Origin: Kocuria sp.
Lineage (GTDB): Bacteria > Actinomycetota > Actinomycetes > Actinomycetales > Micrococcaceae
Length of the DNA stretch: 64,000 nucleotides
NCBI GenBank assembly: GCA_030524035.1
Contig: JAUNHG010000001.1
Span: 744,819 to 808,818 of the forward strand
Direction of reading: 5' to 3'
Shown here: positions 27,340 to 39,769 of the stretch, in pieces
How the letters are laid out: the number at the start of each line of letters is the position of its first letter
How positions within the stretch are numbered: position 1 is the stretch's first letter
Translations under genes and position numbers: made by a program
Notes under the pieces: generated by a model
Told to the model about the DNA's origin: nothing
Database searches by the model: none
What the model saw: only the letters and a program-made list of their open reading frames with translations

Positions 27340-28205
27340 TTTCCCTGCTCCAGAAGGGTGAGTAGGTAGCGTCCGTACCCACTTTTCAGGAGTTTTTCCG
27401 CACGGCGCCGGAGCTCGTTATCGGTGAGTAATCCCGCCCGCCAGGCGACTTCTTCCGGGCACCCCACCTTGAGTCCTTGGCGCGCTTCGATGGTGCGGAT
27501 GTAATTAGAGGCATCATTAAGATCATCAAAGGTTCCCGTGTCCAACCATGCGGTTCCTCGGGGGAGTAGTTGAACGTTTAATGCTGAGCGTTCCAGGTAT
27601 ATTCGGTTGATGTCGGTGATCTCTAGTTCACCACGTGATGAAGGTTTTATAATTTTAGCCATTTCTATCACATCGTTATCATAAAAATATAAACCAGGAA
27701 CCGCCCAGTTACTTTTAGGGTGTTGGGGTTTTTCCTCCAAGGAAATGACTCGTCCAGACGAGTCAAACTCCACAACACCGTAGGCGCTAGGGTCGTTCAC
27801 CCAGTAGCCAAACACCGTCCCACCTGTAACGTTAGTGTGTTTTCGCAGCTGGTTCCCCATGCTCGGTCCATAAAAAAGGTTATCTCCCAAAATTAAGGCA
27901 ACTTTGTCTGTGCCAATATGTTTTTCACCCAGGATAAAAGCCTGTGCTAACCCGTCAGGTGACGGTTGTTCAGTGTACGTGATATTAATTCCAAAATCTC
28001 CACCGTCACCCAGGAGGTGAGCGAATTTTTCATGATCACCGGGGGTGGTGATCATGAGGATGTCTTGGATTCCTGCCAGTATTAAGGTGGAAATTGGGTA
28101 ATAAATCATGGGTTTGTCGTAAACCGCCATGAGTTGTTTTGAAGTTCCCAATGTGATGGGGTGCAGTCTGGAGCCCGTGCCACCGGCCAGAACGATTCCT
28201 TTCAT
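27336..28205 (-). CDS. rmlA: Glucose-1-phosphate thymidylyltransferase
   Basis: A 289-residue RmlA enzyme, which makes dTDP-glucose from dTTP and glucose-1-phosphate, the first step to dTDP-rhamnose. The signature LAGGTGSRLHPIT (residues 5-17) and later GDNLFYG and KPSSRGELEITDIN are all present. ATG 28205 gives the family N-terminus MKGIVLAGG; ATG 28208 directly precedes it, and the frame is open to 28250. It reads opposite to rmlB and rmlCD and heads the three-gene minus operon. The base composition of its 3' half is somewhat lower in GC than its neighbours. Confidence 0.93.
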   Translation of the reverse strand: MKGIVLAGGTGSRLHPITLGTSKQLMAVYDKPMIYYPISTLILAGIQDILMITTPGDHEKFAHLLGDGGDFGINITYTEQPSPDGLAQAFILGEKHIGTDKVALILGDNLFYGPSMGNQLRKHTNVTGGTVFGYWVNDPSAYGVVEFDSSGRVISLEEKPQHPKSNWAVPGLYFYDNDVIEMAKIIKPSSRGELEITDINRIYLERSALNVQLLPRGTAWLDTGTFDDLNDASNYIRTIEARQGLKVGCPEEVAWRAGLLTDNELRRRAEKLLKSGYGRYLLTLLEQGK

Positions 28206-28276
28206 CATGGGATGACTGTAGCGCGTATGACAGAATGTACCCACTTGCATGAATCTTGAAGGGAAGGCCCCATTCT

Positions 28277-30693
28277 GTGGACATACGTGTATGGCTCTAC
28301 AGCCCGTGGGATCTTTCGGATGCCCATGCCTGGTCCGGTGTGGTGCCTCGTATGGTGGACGCTATCGAAAGCCTTGCAGCGGCTCACCCTCACATGCAGG
28401 TTCACCACCTTGATCCCGTACGGGTCCCAGACCATGTCCGTGAACGGCTGCTGGCGCGAGCGCGGGGAACGCTGTTACGCAAACGTGCGTTGCCACAGCA
28501 CACCGCAGGGACCGCGCGGCTCAGGAGTCAGGCGCTGCGCCACCAGCTCGAACGACGTCGGTCAGAACTGGGCACCACACATGGTCCGGACGACGCCCGC
28601 CCCACAACTTCAGTAATAGATGTGGTGGTGGCTATCGCTGCCTCCACGGACGTGATAGACCTGCCACCTGACGTACGGTTAATCCAGGTCACGGATGCAA
28701 CGTTCCACGCCATTGTGGATTTTTACCCTATGTTCCAAGGTTTGGGGCGGCGTGGAACCAGTCAAGGAAAGCTCGTAGAACGCCGTAGTGCGCGGGGCAC
28801 AGACCATTACCTGGTGGCCAGCCAGTGGGCAGCGGATTCTTTGGTGCATGACGTTGGAGTGGGGCCCCCAAACGTCACGGTGGCTCCGTTTGGGCCGGGA
28901 ATCTGTCCTAGCGAACAAGCTCATGTCAGTAGTGACTTAGTGCATCGGCCCCTGCGTGTGCTGTGCGTGTGTAGCGACTGGCAGCGCAAGGGCGGTGACC
29001 GGGCTGTTGCCATCATTCAACGTTTGCGGCAGTTGCGCCCGGTGGACTTTACCGTGGTGGGACAAACCCCAGACGGCCTGCCCCCATGGGTCGCCACCCC
29101 TGGGCGACTGTCCCCATGGGACCTTGCCGTCGAATACTCCACCCATGATGTGTTGCTGGACCCCGCCTTAGCTAATGCTGCAGGTGTGGTGATGACCGAT
29201 GCTCTGCATGCCGGGCTGCCCGTTGTTGCAGCGGGGGTAGGGGGAGTCCGCAGCATTGTGGAGCATGGACGCACCGGCTGGATCGTGCCGGTGGGCGAGT
29301 CTGCCCCCTTGTCCGTGGTGCAGCAGCGCTTTGTGGATGTGCTCGCATCCCTAGATCACTCGATGGTGCGCCAAGCCTCCGTGCAAGCGCGCCTGGATGC
29401 GCAGCTCAGGCTGACCTGGGAGCAGTGGGGGCGGCAACTCTGTGCGTTACTCGACCGATTGGCGGCGCAGCATCCGGAGGGGCTGCAGCGTCGGGCTGTG
29501 ATGATCACCCCCGTGTTGCCCGCTGAACATACCCACGAATCCGCCGGTGACCTGCTGGTGTGGCACTTCTATCGGGTACTAAGTGGTGTTGTGCAAACCA
29601 TGGTGATAGTGCCGCAGGGTCCGGCCGCCCTCCGTGTGGTGAGCCGTGGGGATGCCGCGCCACACCGGATGGTTCCATCGTCGTGTGTAAGGGTGCCGAT
29701 GCGCCGGTGGCATGCCTGGGTGCAGCGCGTCACCGGCATAGTGCCTGCATTGCCGGATCGGGTGTGGGGGCGGCGTCATGGATATGAGGATTTGCACTCG
29801 CTGGTGGCCGCTGCGGATGTTATTGATCTCCAGTGGGAGGAGCAGGGGGCACTGATCCCACAGCTTCGTCGTGTAAATCCCACGGCGCGCATCGTCATCA
29901 CCCTGCATGATGTGCTGTCCCAGCGTTACGCCAGGCAGTCGCGGGAATCCGCGACGTTTTTACGCACGATCGTGTGGTGGGGCAGGGCGGTGGCAGCCCG
30001 TCGGCTGGAGCGGCAGATTTTGCGCACTGCAGATCACGTGGTGGTACTCAGTCAGAAGGACGCCCGCCTGCTGCCGCGTCCTTACGTGGGGTCACGGCGG
30101 TCCGGTGCCACCGTGCACGTGATTGCTCCGGCGCTTGTGGCAACGATGCGGCACGGGATGCCGTCCGGCGCTGTGGACGGGGTTCCACGGTTGCTATTTG
30201 TGGGGTATCTGGCCAGGTGGGAAAACGAAGATGGACTGGTGTGGTTTGCCCGTGATGTCTTGCCGCTGGTGAGGCGGCATTTTCCGAAGGTGCAGTGTGT
30301 GGCAGCCGGAGCCGGGCATCGGCCGCCGGTCGTGGCTGCCTTGGAGGATGCCGGGGTGGAGCTCTTGGGTTTTGTGGACAACCTGGAGGCGGAATACGCC
30401 CGGGCGGATGCGGTGGTGGTGCCCTTGCGGTTGGGTGCCGGGGTGAAATTCAAGGTGGTTGATGCGCTCTTACGGGCCGTTCCAGTGGTGACCACCAGTG
30501 TGGGTATGGAAGGTATTGGCGATGATGCGTGGGCGGCCTGTGTGGCTGATTCCGCACAGGGGTTGGCCGATGGTCTCCTAACCGTGCTCCGGGACCCTGA
30601 ATCTGCTAACCAGCATGCACGTCGGGTAGCCCCACAGGTGGCGGAAGTTTTTGGTGCTCCACCGTTTGAGGATGCGGTCAGGAGGTTGTACTC

Positions 30694-30697
<4 letters not shown>
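28277..30697 (+). CDS. Tandem glycosyltransferase: two GT4-like units in one protein
   Basis: An 806-residue protein with two GT-B-like halves. The first (about 1-400) has VLCVCSDWQRKGGDRAV and ends with a donor motif NAAGVVMTDALHAGLPVV. The second (about 410-806) has ITLHDVLSQRYARQ, LLFVGYLARWENEDGLVWF and LRLGAGVKFKVVDALLRAVP. The two halves differ clearly, so this is a fusion rather than a recent duplication. It would add two sugars in sequence or form a long chain. GTG 28277 is chosen because GAAGG at 28263-28267 has suitable spacing; TTG 28256 would put that site inside the gene. Confidence 0.8.
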
Positions 30698-34157
<3,460 letters not shown>

Positions 34158-34161
<4 letters not shown>

Positions 34162-35951
34162 TTCGGCGTCTGTTGCGGGTGTACCGCCAGTTGCTGCCGG
34201 GGGAGGGGCGCGGTTGGTTAGTGTGGGCGGTCCTGGGCTCTGCCGGTGTTGCGGCGTTGGACATGTTGGGGATCGCGGCCATGATGCCGTTGATGCTGGT
34301 AGCGACGGGTGCTTCCGGGGGCCAAGAGATCGCGGACCGCTTGGCTTTTATGGGGGTGAGTGGGCAGGGCGGTGCCATTGTGGTGTTGGCTGCCGCAGTG
34401 GCGGGTGTTTTTGTGGTGAAAACGGTGGTGGCTATTGGGTTCCGGTGGTGGCTGCTGGGCCGAACCACCCGGTTGGAGGGCATCGCTGCTGCGAATATGT
34501 TGGAACGTTATGCGGATGCGCCGTATGTTCAGCATCGTAGCCGCAGTAATGGGCAGATGAACCGCCAGCTGGATTTTTCCTTGTCTCAGGTTTTTGGGGG
34601 CATGCTGAATGGGTATGTGATGATCACGGTTGATGTGATGACCCTGATGGCTGCGGTGGCGGTGCTGGCGTGGATTTCACCGGTGGCCACGATGGCAGCT
34701 GTGGCGGTGTTGGGTGGGGCGGTGGTGGTGATGCAGTGGGGGTTACGTTCGCGGCAGTACCAGATTGGTCGGGAGCTTTCCAAGGTGGCTGCCCAGCAAT
34801 GGAATGCACGGATTCCCGTGATTGAAGGTTTTCGGGATGTCCGGTTGACCTCTAGTTCCCGGTATTTTACGGATCAGTTCCGGGGTATGCGTGTGCACCA
34901 GGCGTCTGCATACCGGAAATTATCGATTTTTTCTGAAGTTCCCCGTTACCTTTTGGAAGTGGCGATGGTGGTGGGTATTGGGGCGATCGCCGGGGCAGTC
35001 TTGTGGACGGGGCAGAGCGAGCAAATTATTGCCATTTTGGGTGTGTTTACGGTGGCTGCCGGGCGCATGTTGCCCACGTTGAATCGTCTGGGTGCCAATG
35101 TAGGGTCTCTGAGGGCTTCCCACGTGGGGCTTGAGGAAACGGAAGCTACGTTGGCGCAGTTGGGGGCACCACCGCAAATACCTGCTCCATTGAGGGAGGG
35201 GCAGGTTGTGCCGTTGTCTGGGGACATTCTGCTGCGGGGAGTGGGATTTCGGTTCCCAGATTCACAGGAGTGGACATTGCGTCACGTAGATCTGCGGATT
35301 CCTGCGGGGCACACGGTGGCGATTGTGGGTTCCAGCGGGGCGGGGAAGTCCACGGTGTTGGATGTGATTTTGGGGTTGCTGGATCCCGTTGAAGGTTCGG
35401 TGACGTGCGGTGGGCAGGATATTCACGAGCATATAGATGCGTGGCACCGGACGTTGGGTGTGGTGTCTCAGGATGTGTTTTTAGTGAATGCTTCCTTGCG
35501 GCGCAATGTGGCTTTTGGGGTGCCGGATGAGCAGATTGATGACCGCCGGTTGGGTGAGGCTTTGCGTTCTGCGCAGTTGGATGGGCTGGTGGAGCAGTTG
35601 CCTGACGGGTGGGACACGGTGTTAGGGGAACGGGGTGTGCGGATTTCTGGGGGGCAGCGGCAGCGTATTGGTATTGCCCGCGCTCTGTATCGTGACCCTG
35701 CGGTGTTGGTGTTGGATGAAGCGACGTCCGCGTTGGATAACTTGACGGAAAAGAAGCTGTCAGAAACTATTCAGCGGTTATCCGGGAGGTTGACCATCAT
35801 CATTGTGGCGCACCGGCTGTCCACGGTGCGCCACGCGGATACAGTGGTGTTTATGGACCAAGGCAAGGTAGCGGCGTGGGGCACGTTCGACCAGGTACAG
35901 GAAGCCAGCCCGCTTTTTGCACAGTTGGTGGCTTTGGGCAAACTGGGGTGA
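34158..35951 (+). CDS. ABC transporter, fused permease-ATPase (PglK-like flippase)
   Basis: A 597-residue half-transporter: about six membrane helices in residues 20-310, then an ABC ATPase. Walker A GSSGAGKST is at about 391-399, signature ISGGQRQRIG at about 496-505, Walker B AVLVLDEATSALD follows, and the switch His is in VAHRLSTV. The architecture and the place in the locus fit PglK-type flippases that move undecaprenyl-linked sugars across the membrane; no Wzx flippase is seen in the window. A lipid or peptide exporter is the alternative. It is the last gene of the rml run. Confidence 0.82.
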
Positions 35952-36598
35952 AGGGTTGGCGCAAAAGTACCCCCTCGCTGGGCTTAAGGTGAACTTGCAG
36001 CATGTGCAGCCTTTGTCGCGTCTTAGGAACTTAGCGACATGGAATCAGGTAATGCTGTGTACCCGTGACAACGAAGCGCAGCGGCGGGATGACTCTCATT
36101 CGTCGCGGAGCTAAGTGGACCGCTTAGAACATACTCCACACCGCTCAGTAGGTATCGGAGCACGGTATTGCGCTACACGAAGGAACTCTCATACTCATGC
36201 AGAGTGTGTCAACGACGAAGATAGCGGTCACCTGGTTCTATGGGGGGCGTTTCCGTGAGCGGTAAGCATCCGGGACCGTTCTGTCGTAGACGCTGGTCGA
36301 TTATTCGTTAGCCCTGTCCCAGAGACCACGTAGGCGGAAAATGCTGCCCAGTCGAGGGGCCCACTGCGGCGACTAACCATGAATCTGATGAAGCCACGTT
36401 CACGTGTGCCGCCCTTCGTAGATTGGGGATTCTTCGATCTGACGCTCTAAACAGCTACGCTACGTTCCGCAAGGTATTCGCGACCCTACTGGAAGCCGTG
36501 GTACTTGCCTGTGGATCATCGTGGGTGGACGGGCTCGTCTGCGGTGTTGCAGAGCATTGAGGTGCATAAGGCAGTGTTGATGGGCTAGTCTGCGAGGT
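35952..36598. other. 647-bp gene-free spacer
   Basis: No frame here looks like a real protein: the frames are short, broken by stops and without recognisable motifs. The base composition is more even and the codon pattern of the neighbours is lost. It begins directly after the polysaccharide operon and leads into the TetR gene. It may be worn-down remains of genes or a mobile element, but no inverted repeats or transposase motifs could be identified. Confidence 0.5.
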
Positions 36599-37204
36599 AT
36601 GAAGCGATCAGCTGAGGACGCCTTGCGAACAAAGCAATCGATTCTGGTGGCTTCACTAGGCGCGTTCGAAAGCCATGGCTGGCGAGGCGCAACGTTCGAA
36701 GTCATTGCGCGCGAGGCTGGTGTCTCGCGCGGAGCGCTGAATCACCACTTCACTTCTAAGTTCGAATTGCTCTCGGAGGCATTACAGTTTGGGTGGTTGG
36801 AGTTTGGCGGAAGGTTGTTTGCCGAAGATACTGTATCGGTTAGCGCGAGAGAAAAATTGCAAACCCTTCTCCGTCGCTATATTCAATGGCTTCAGGTTGA
36901 TCCGAAATTCCGTGCCCTTGTAAGCACAACTGTGATCGTGGCACCACAAGCATCACGTAGTGGCAACGATCAAAAAAGTGAGGCTCTTGCTTCTTGGAAA
37001 CGTGAGATTGAGAAGTATCTGAGCTATACGAGTGGTTTGCCGGTATCTAGTGATTTCATTGCTCGAAATCTCGTGGTATTCCTTCAGGGGTTAGCCGTCA
37101 CCGCGATTACAAATCCCGCTGATCTTCCTGCCCTTTCCGAACTCGATGCCAATGTTGTTTACCTCGTGGATGGTTTTCTGGGGAAGGGTATCGTGCCGAC
37201 CTAG
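36599..37204 (+). CDS. TetR-family transcriptional regulator
   Basis: A 201-residue TetR/AcrR repressor. The helix-turn-helix is at about residues 32-55 (FEVIAREAGVSRGALNHHF), followed by a ligand-binding domain with no recognisable ligand clue. It lies 624 bp upstream of an MFS pump gene on the same strand, and a palindrome that fits a TetR operator sits just before the pump gene, so local control is inferred. Codon use is less C/G-biased than in the flanking operons (many TTG, GAA, ATT), a possible sign of transfer. Confidence 0.85.
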   Translation: MKRSAEDALRTKQSILVASLGAFESHGWRGATFEVIAREAGVSRGALNHHFTSKFELLSEALQFGWLEFGGRLFAEDTVSVSAREKLQTLLRRYIQWLQVDPKFRALVSTTVIVAPQASRSGNDQKSEALASWKREIEKYLSYTSGLPVSSDFIARNLVVFLQGLAVTAITNPADLPALSELDANVVYLVDGFLGKGIVPT

Positions 37205-37598
37205 ACGACACTAGTCGCGTCTTCATAGTCTATGCCGTCTCAGGTTGATCCTGTTGCGGCGAGGGGAGCGTCTTATCGAGCTTCTCGCCGGCGACTGGGT
37301 AATGTCGTCACGGGGCAGTCGGGCCAGCTGTTTTGGCCACCGTGTGACCCTTGGTCAACGTCGGCGTGCGACCGCCGTCGAGGCTCATCGGGCCAGCGCG
37401 ATCCACGTTCCGGCTGGGTTCTCGATTTTCTGTAGTCGTCCTTTCCGGACGACATGAATGGGATCGTCATCACCACGAAGAACCTTCCTCAAGACCGTCA
37501 CGGGAGGGGGGATCTCGGGAGTCAGGTGCCCAGGCAGTGCATGCTCTTAGCGCCAGACGTGTGAGGGAATCAAGCGGGCGGATGAGGCGATCAGTACG

Positions 37599-37650
37599 AG
37601 ACGTACATCTCATACATACGTGTTATCCTGTATGTATGAGATGTACGTCT
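37599..37650. repeat. Perfect 21-bp inverted repeat with 10-nt loop
   Basis: The left arm 37599-37619 (starts AGACGTACATCTC) is exactly complementary to the right arm 37630-37650 (ends GAGATGTACGTCT); the loop GTGTTATCCT is 37620-37629. No T-run follows, so a simple terminator is unlikely. It could be a dyad operator, a recombination or element-end sequence, or part of a lost gene's control region. Confidence 0.75.
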
Positions 37651-37766
37651 GAGGATAAGGGAGCGGTTCGCCCAAATTGATCGCGAATCTTGCGTTGATA
37701 CTTCCACGAGGCCTCACGGTCGCCGCAGCAACTCCCCCTCATGATTTTCCGTAGCCCGACTGCATG

Positions 37767-37786
37767 AACGCTAGCTTGATAGCGTT
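37767..37786. promoter_or_regulatory. TetR-type palindromic operator candidate
   Basis: AACGCTA (37767-37773) and TAGCGTT (37780-37786) are perfect inverted halves around a 6-bp spacer. Length and form fit TetR-family operators. It ends 42 bp before the MFS start, where a bound repressor would block the promoter. No second copy was seen near the tetR start. Confidence 0.6.
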
Positions 37787-37828
37787 GGCAAAGGAGGTCG
37801 GGCGCTCCTAGAAAGGAGTCGACGCTTC

Positions 37829-39010
37829 ATGACGACACAACATTTAACTCCCTTAAGTGAGGGGACTACTCCGACTCACGCGCTCATCGTCGGATCTGCC
37901 GCACTTTTCACGGACATGCTCGTGCATGGCCTGGCTGTTCCCGTACTTCCTCTTCTACCAGCGGTCGTTGAGCAAGGCCCGGCAGCTACTGGCTTTCTCT
38001 TCTCGTCTTATGCGATCGCGATGATTGTTGCGACGGTCTTCTCCGGTCGATTGGTCGACCGTTATGGTCCGAAGACTCCGCTCTTGATCGGTCTTGTCGG
38101 TCTTGCTGCCGCGACACTCATGTTCGCGATAGGCGGGCCGTACTGGCTACTACTTATAGCCCGCCTCGCCCAAGGAATCGCGGGCGGTATGTCTTGGGTG
38201 GCAGCACTCTCGCTGATCGCCGCTACAACCACGTTCGACAAGCGCGGGCAAGCCATGGGAATAGCCATGTCCACCATCACACTTGGAGTGCTGATCGGCC
38301 CGCCCGTTGCAGGGTTCATGGTCGAGCATTTCGGCACTGCCTCCCCATTTTTCCTGGCAGCTGGGGTTGCCCTTGCCGACGGGATTCTGCGCATCATCCT
38401 AGTCAAGGGGTCCCCCAAGGTCACTGATGATGTCGCCGGCCCCCTAACAGTACTTCGGGTACCTGGTTCACTGTCGATTGTGCTTGCGATCGTGGTTGGC
38501 GCAGGAGTGCTATCTGGCATCGAACCTGTACTACCGGTGCATCTCGGTATTGGGGCCCTCACCATCGGCCTGCTATTCGGACTGGCTTCTCTTGCTGCGA
38601 TGATCGCGAATCCCATCGTGGGGCGTTTTGTAACAACGGCGTCTCCGAAAATAATGATCGGAGGCGGTGTGGCGGCAGCTATCGTATCTCTGCTTGTGAT
38701 CGGATCGGCAACGCAGCTGTGGCAGGTTTGTATTGGTATGAGCTTGCTCGGTACTTCATCGGCGCTCCTCCTCGCCCCCGCGACCACACTGATCAGCGAG
38801 CAGGGGTTTCGGTCAACTCCCCCCACTCTCGGCGGCTCATTCGCACTGTATAATTTCGCCTACGCGACTGGTCTCGCCGTCGGTCCGTTGCTAACTGGGC
38901 TCAGCGTGCAACGCGCAGGATTCTCCACCGCGATGGTCGTTACTTCTATAGTGCTGGCAGTCGTTGGCGGAATTGGTCTCCTGCGACTTCCAGATCCTCG
39001 ACTGGATTAA
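37829..39010 (+). CDS. MFS transporter (DHA1-type drug exporter-like)
   Basis: A 393-residue major facilitator with 12 predicted helices. Motif A between helices 2 and 3 reads GRLVDRYGPKTPL (about residues 73-85), and a motif C-like GVLIGPPVAGFM lies in helix 5 (about 153-164). Many small drug exporters belong here; the substrate is unknown. It starts at ATG 37829 with AAGGAG at 37813-37818. A palindromic operator upstream and a TetR gene 0.6 kb away suggest a repressor-pump pair. It is flanked by gene-poor DNA on both sides. Confidence 0.87.
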   Translation: MTTQHLTPLSEGTTPTHALIVGSAALFTDMLVHGLAVPVLPLLPAVVEQGPAATGFLFSSYAIAMIVATVFSGRLVDRYGPKTPLLIGLVGLAAATLMFAIGGPYWLLLIARLAQGIAGGMSWVAALSLIAATTTFDKRGQAMGIAMSTITLGVLIGPPVAGFMVEHFGTASPFFLAAGVALADGILRIILVKGSPKVTDDVAGPLTVLRVPGSLSIVLAIVVGAGVLSGIEPVLPVHLGIGALTIGLLFGLASLAAMIANPIVGRFVTTASPKIMIGGGVAAAIVSLLVIGSATQLWQVCIGMSLLGTSSALLLAPATTLISEQGFRSTPPTLGGSFALYNFAYATGLAVGPLLTGLSVQRAGFSTAMVVTSIVLAVVGGIGLLRLPDPRLD

Positions 39011-39318
39011 GCTCCGACTGGCTGAGCTGTCTCCTGCGCACGAAACTTCGACCAGGGTCAGCAGCGGAACAAGCGTCCGCACCGATAATGATTCGGACGT
39101 CTACGGCGTATCGGCCCAATGGTGCAGCTTGGTGTGGGCGTCTTCGCGCTCGAACTCTTCAAAGTCGGACGCTAACTGGCCTTCTGTTCCATGGCATGCC
39201 TTCAGCCCAGTCGGGGGCGACAAACTCCCGGTGAAACGGGAACTCGCCGACCCCCTCGCAACGATCACCTCACCTGAGACACCTCTCGATGTCTCAGGTT
39301 CTAGTACATCCAACAAAG
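39011..39318. other. Gene-free spacer between MFS gene and tRNA-Arg
   Basis: No supported protein is present. Near the right end are a perfect 10-bp hairpin at 39272-39299 and, overlapping it, GTCTCAGGTTCTAGTAC (39291-39307), which resembles sequence near IS481-type ends in actinobacteria. That resemblance is from memory and not verified. Confidence 0.45.
39272..39299. repeat. Perfect 10-bp inverted repeat
   Basis: ACCTGAGACA (39272-39281) pairs exactly with TGTCTCAGGT (39290-39299) across an 8-nt loop. It lies 20 bp beyond the 3' end of the minus-strand tRNA and could end that transcript, but no T-run follows on the minus strand. It may instead belong to a mobile element remnant. Confidence 0.5.
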
Positions 39319-39391
39319 TGCCCGAGATAGGATTCGAACCTACGACTTCTTGCTCCGGAGGCAAGCGCTCTATCCACTGAGCTACTCGGGC
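39319..39391 (-). tRNA. tRNA-Arg (anticodon CCG)
   Basis: A complete 73-nt cloverleaf without encoded CCA. The acceptor stem is GCCCGAG/CTCGGGC, the D-arm GCTC...GAGC, the anticodon stem CTTGC/GCAAG around loop CTCCGGA with anticodon CCG (reads CGG), and the T-arm GTAGG-TTCGAAT-CCTAT. The 3' end points to lower coordinates, toward the TetR-MFS segment. The next housekeeping gene, argS, reads the other way. Its antisense frame gives the familiar false peptide RVAQWIERLPPE. Confidence 0.96.
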
Positions 39392-39514
39392 GAACCTGCC
39401 ATGGGTAACCACGGCAGACCCCAGAACTCTACCATCACGGCGGGGACACTGGTGATGCCATAAGGGGCGGGTTGTTGGGCTTCTGAGTCGAAGAATTTTG
39501 CGGTCTGTCCTCTC

Positions 39515-39700
39515 TTGCTTACTCAGCCAGCAGCAGATGCCTGGACACCATTGCACCTCTCGACTCCCTTCCTTAACGGAATTAGCCGTGTCTCCGTCGA
39601 GCAGGTCATGCTTCCTAACGGCGGGCATTACCCCCTTGAGGTGGAAGCCCTCGATATTATGGTGAGCTCCATCCACGAGTTCCTTCAACGGCACCTCTGA
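39515..39700 (+). pseudogene. C-terminal remnant of an alpha/beta hydrolase
   Basis: A 61-codon stretch from TTG 39515 resembles the end of alpha/beta hydrolases: LTQPAADAWTPLHLSTPF, then MLPNGGHYPLEV with the catalytic-type His, and a final amphipathic helix SSIHEFLQRHL. The usual N-terminal ~200 residues with the nucleophile elbow are absent upstream, where the tRNA gene lies. It is best read as a gene cut at its 5' side, with no clear ribosome site of its own. Confidence 0.6.
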
Positions 39701-39769
39701 TCTCAAAGGCCCTATACTTGATGATCCAAAGTCGTATGCAAGCGTAGAGATAAGAGCGAAAGAATTTGA

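Larger units (their letters stand above)
37205..37828. other. Gene-poor spacer between TetR and MFS genes
   Basis: No convincing protein is seen in these 624 bp. It holds GTCTCAGGTT at 37237-37246 (repeated at 39291-39300), a perfect 21-bp inverted repeat at 37599-37650, a palindromic operator candidate at 37767-37786 and the ribosome site of the MFS gene at 37813-37818. The unannotated part 37250-37570 looks like eroded sequence. Confidence 0.5.

Noticed and set aside
35952-36600. Duplicate of the tRNA-Arg 3' end as an attachment site
   Set aside because: Read by eye, no copy of the tRNA 3' sequence was found in this spacer.
36460-36705. 81-residue minus-strand ORF at the TetR start
   Set aside because: Overlaps the start of TetR, has no ribosome site and no recognisable motif.
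37599-37650. CRISPR or terminator interpretation of the inverted repeat
   Set aside because: Only one copy and no spacer array; no T-run follows either arm as needed for a simple terminator.
37351-37680. 109-residue ORF across the 21-bp inverted repeat
   Set aside because: Charged, low-complexity product without motifs, read through a perfect hairpin; not supported as a gene.
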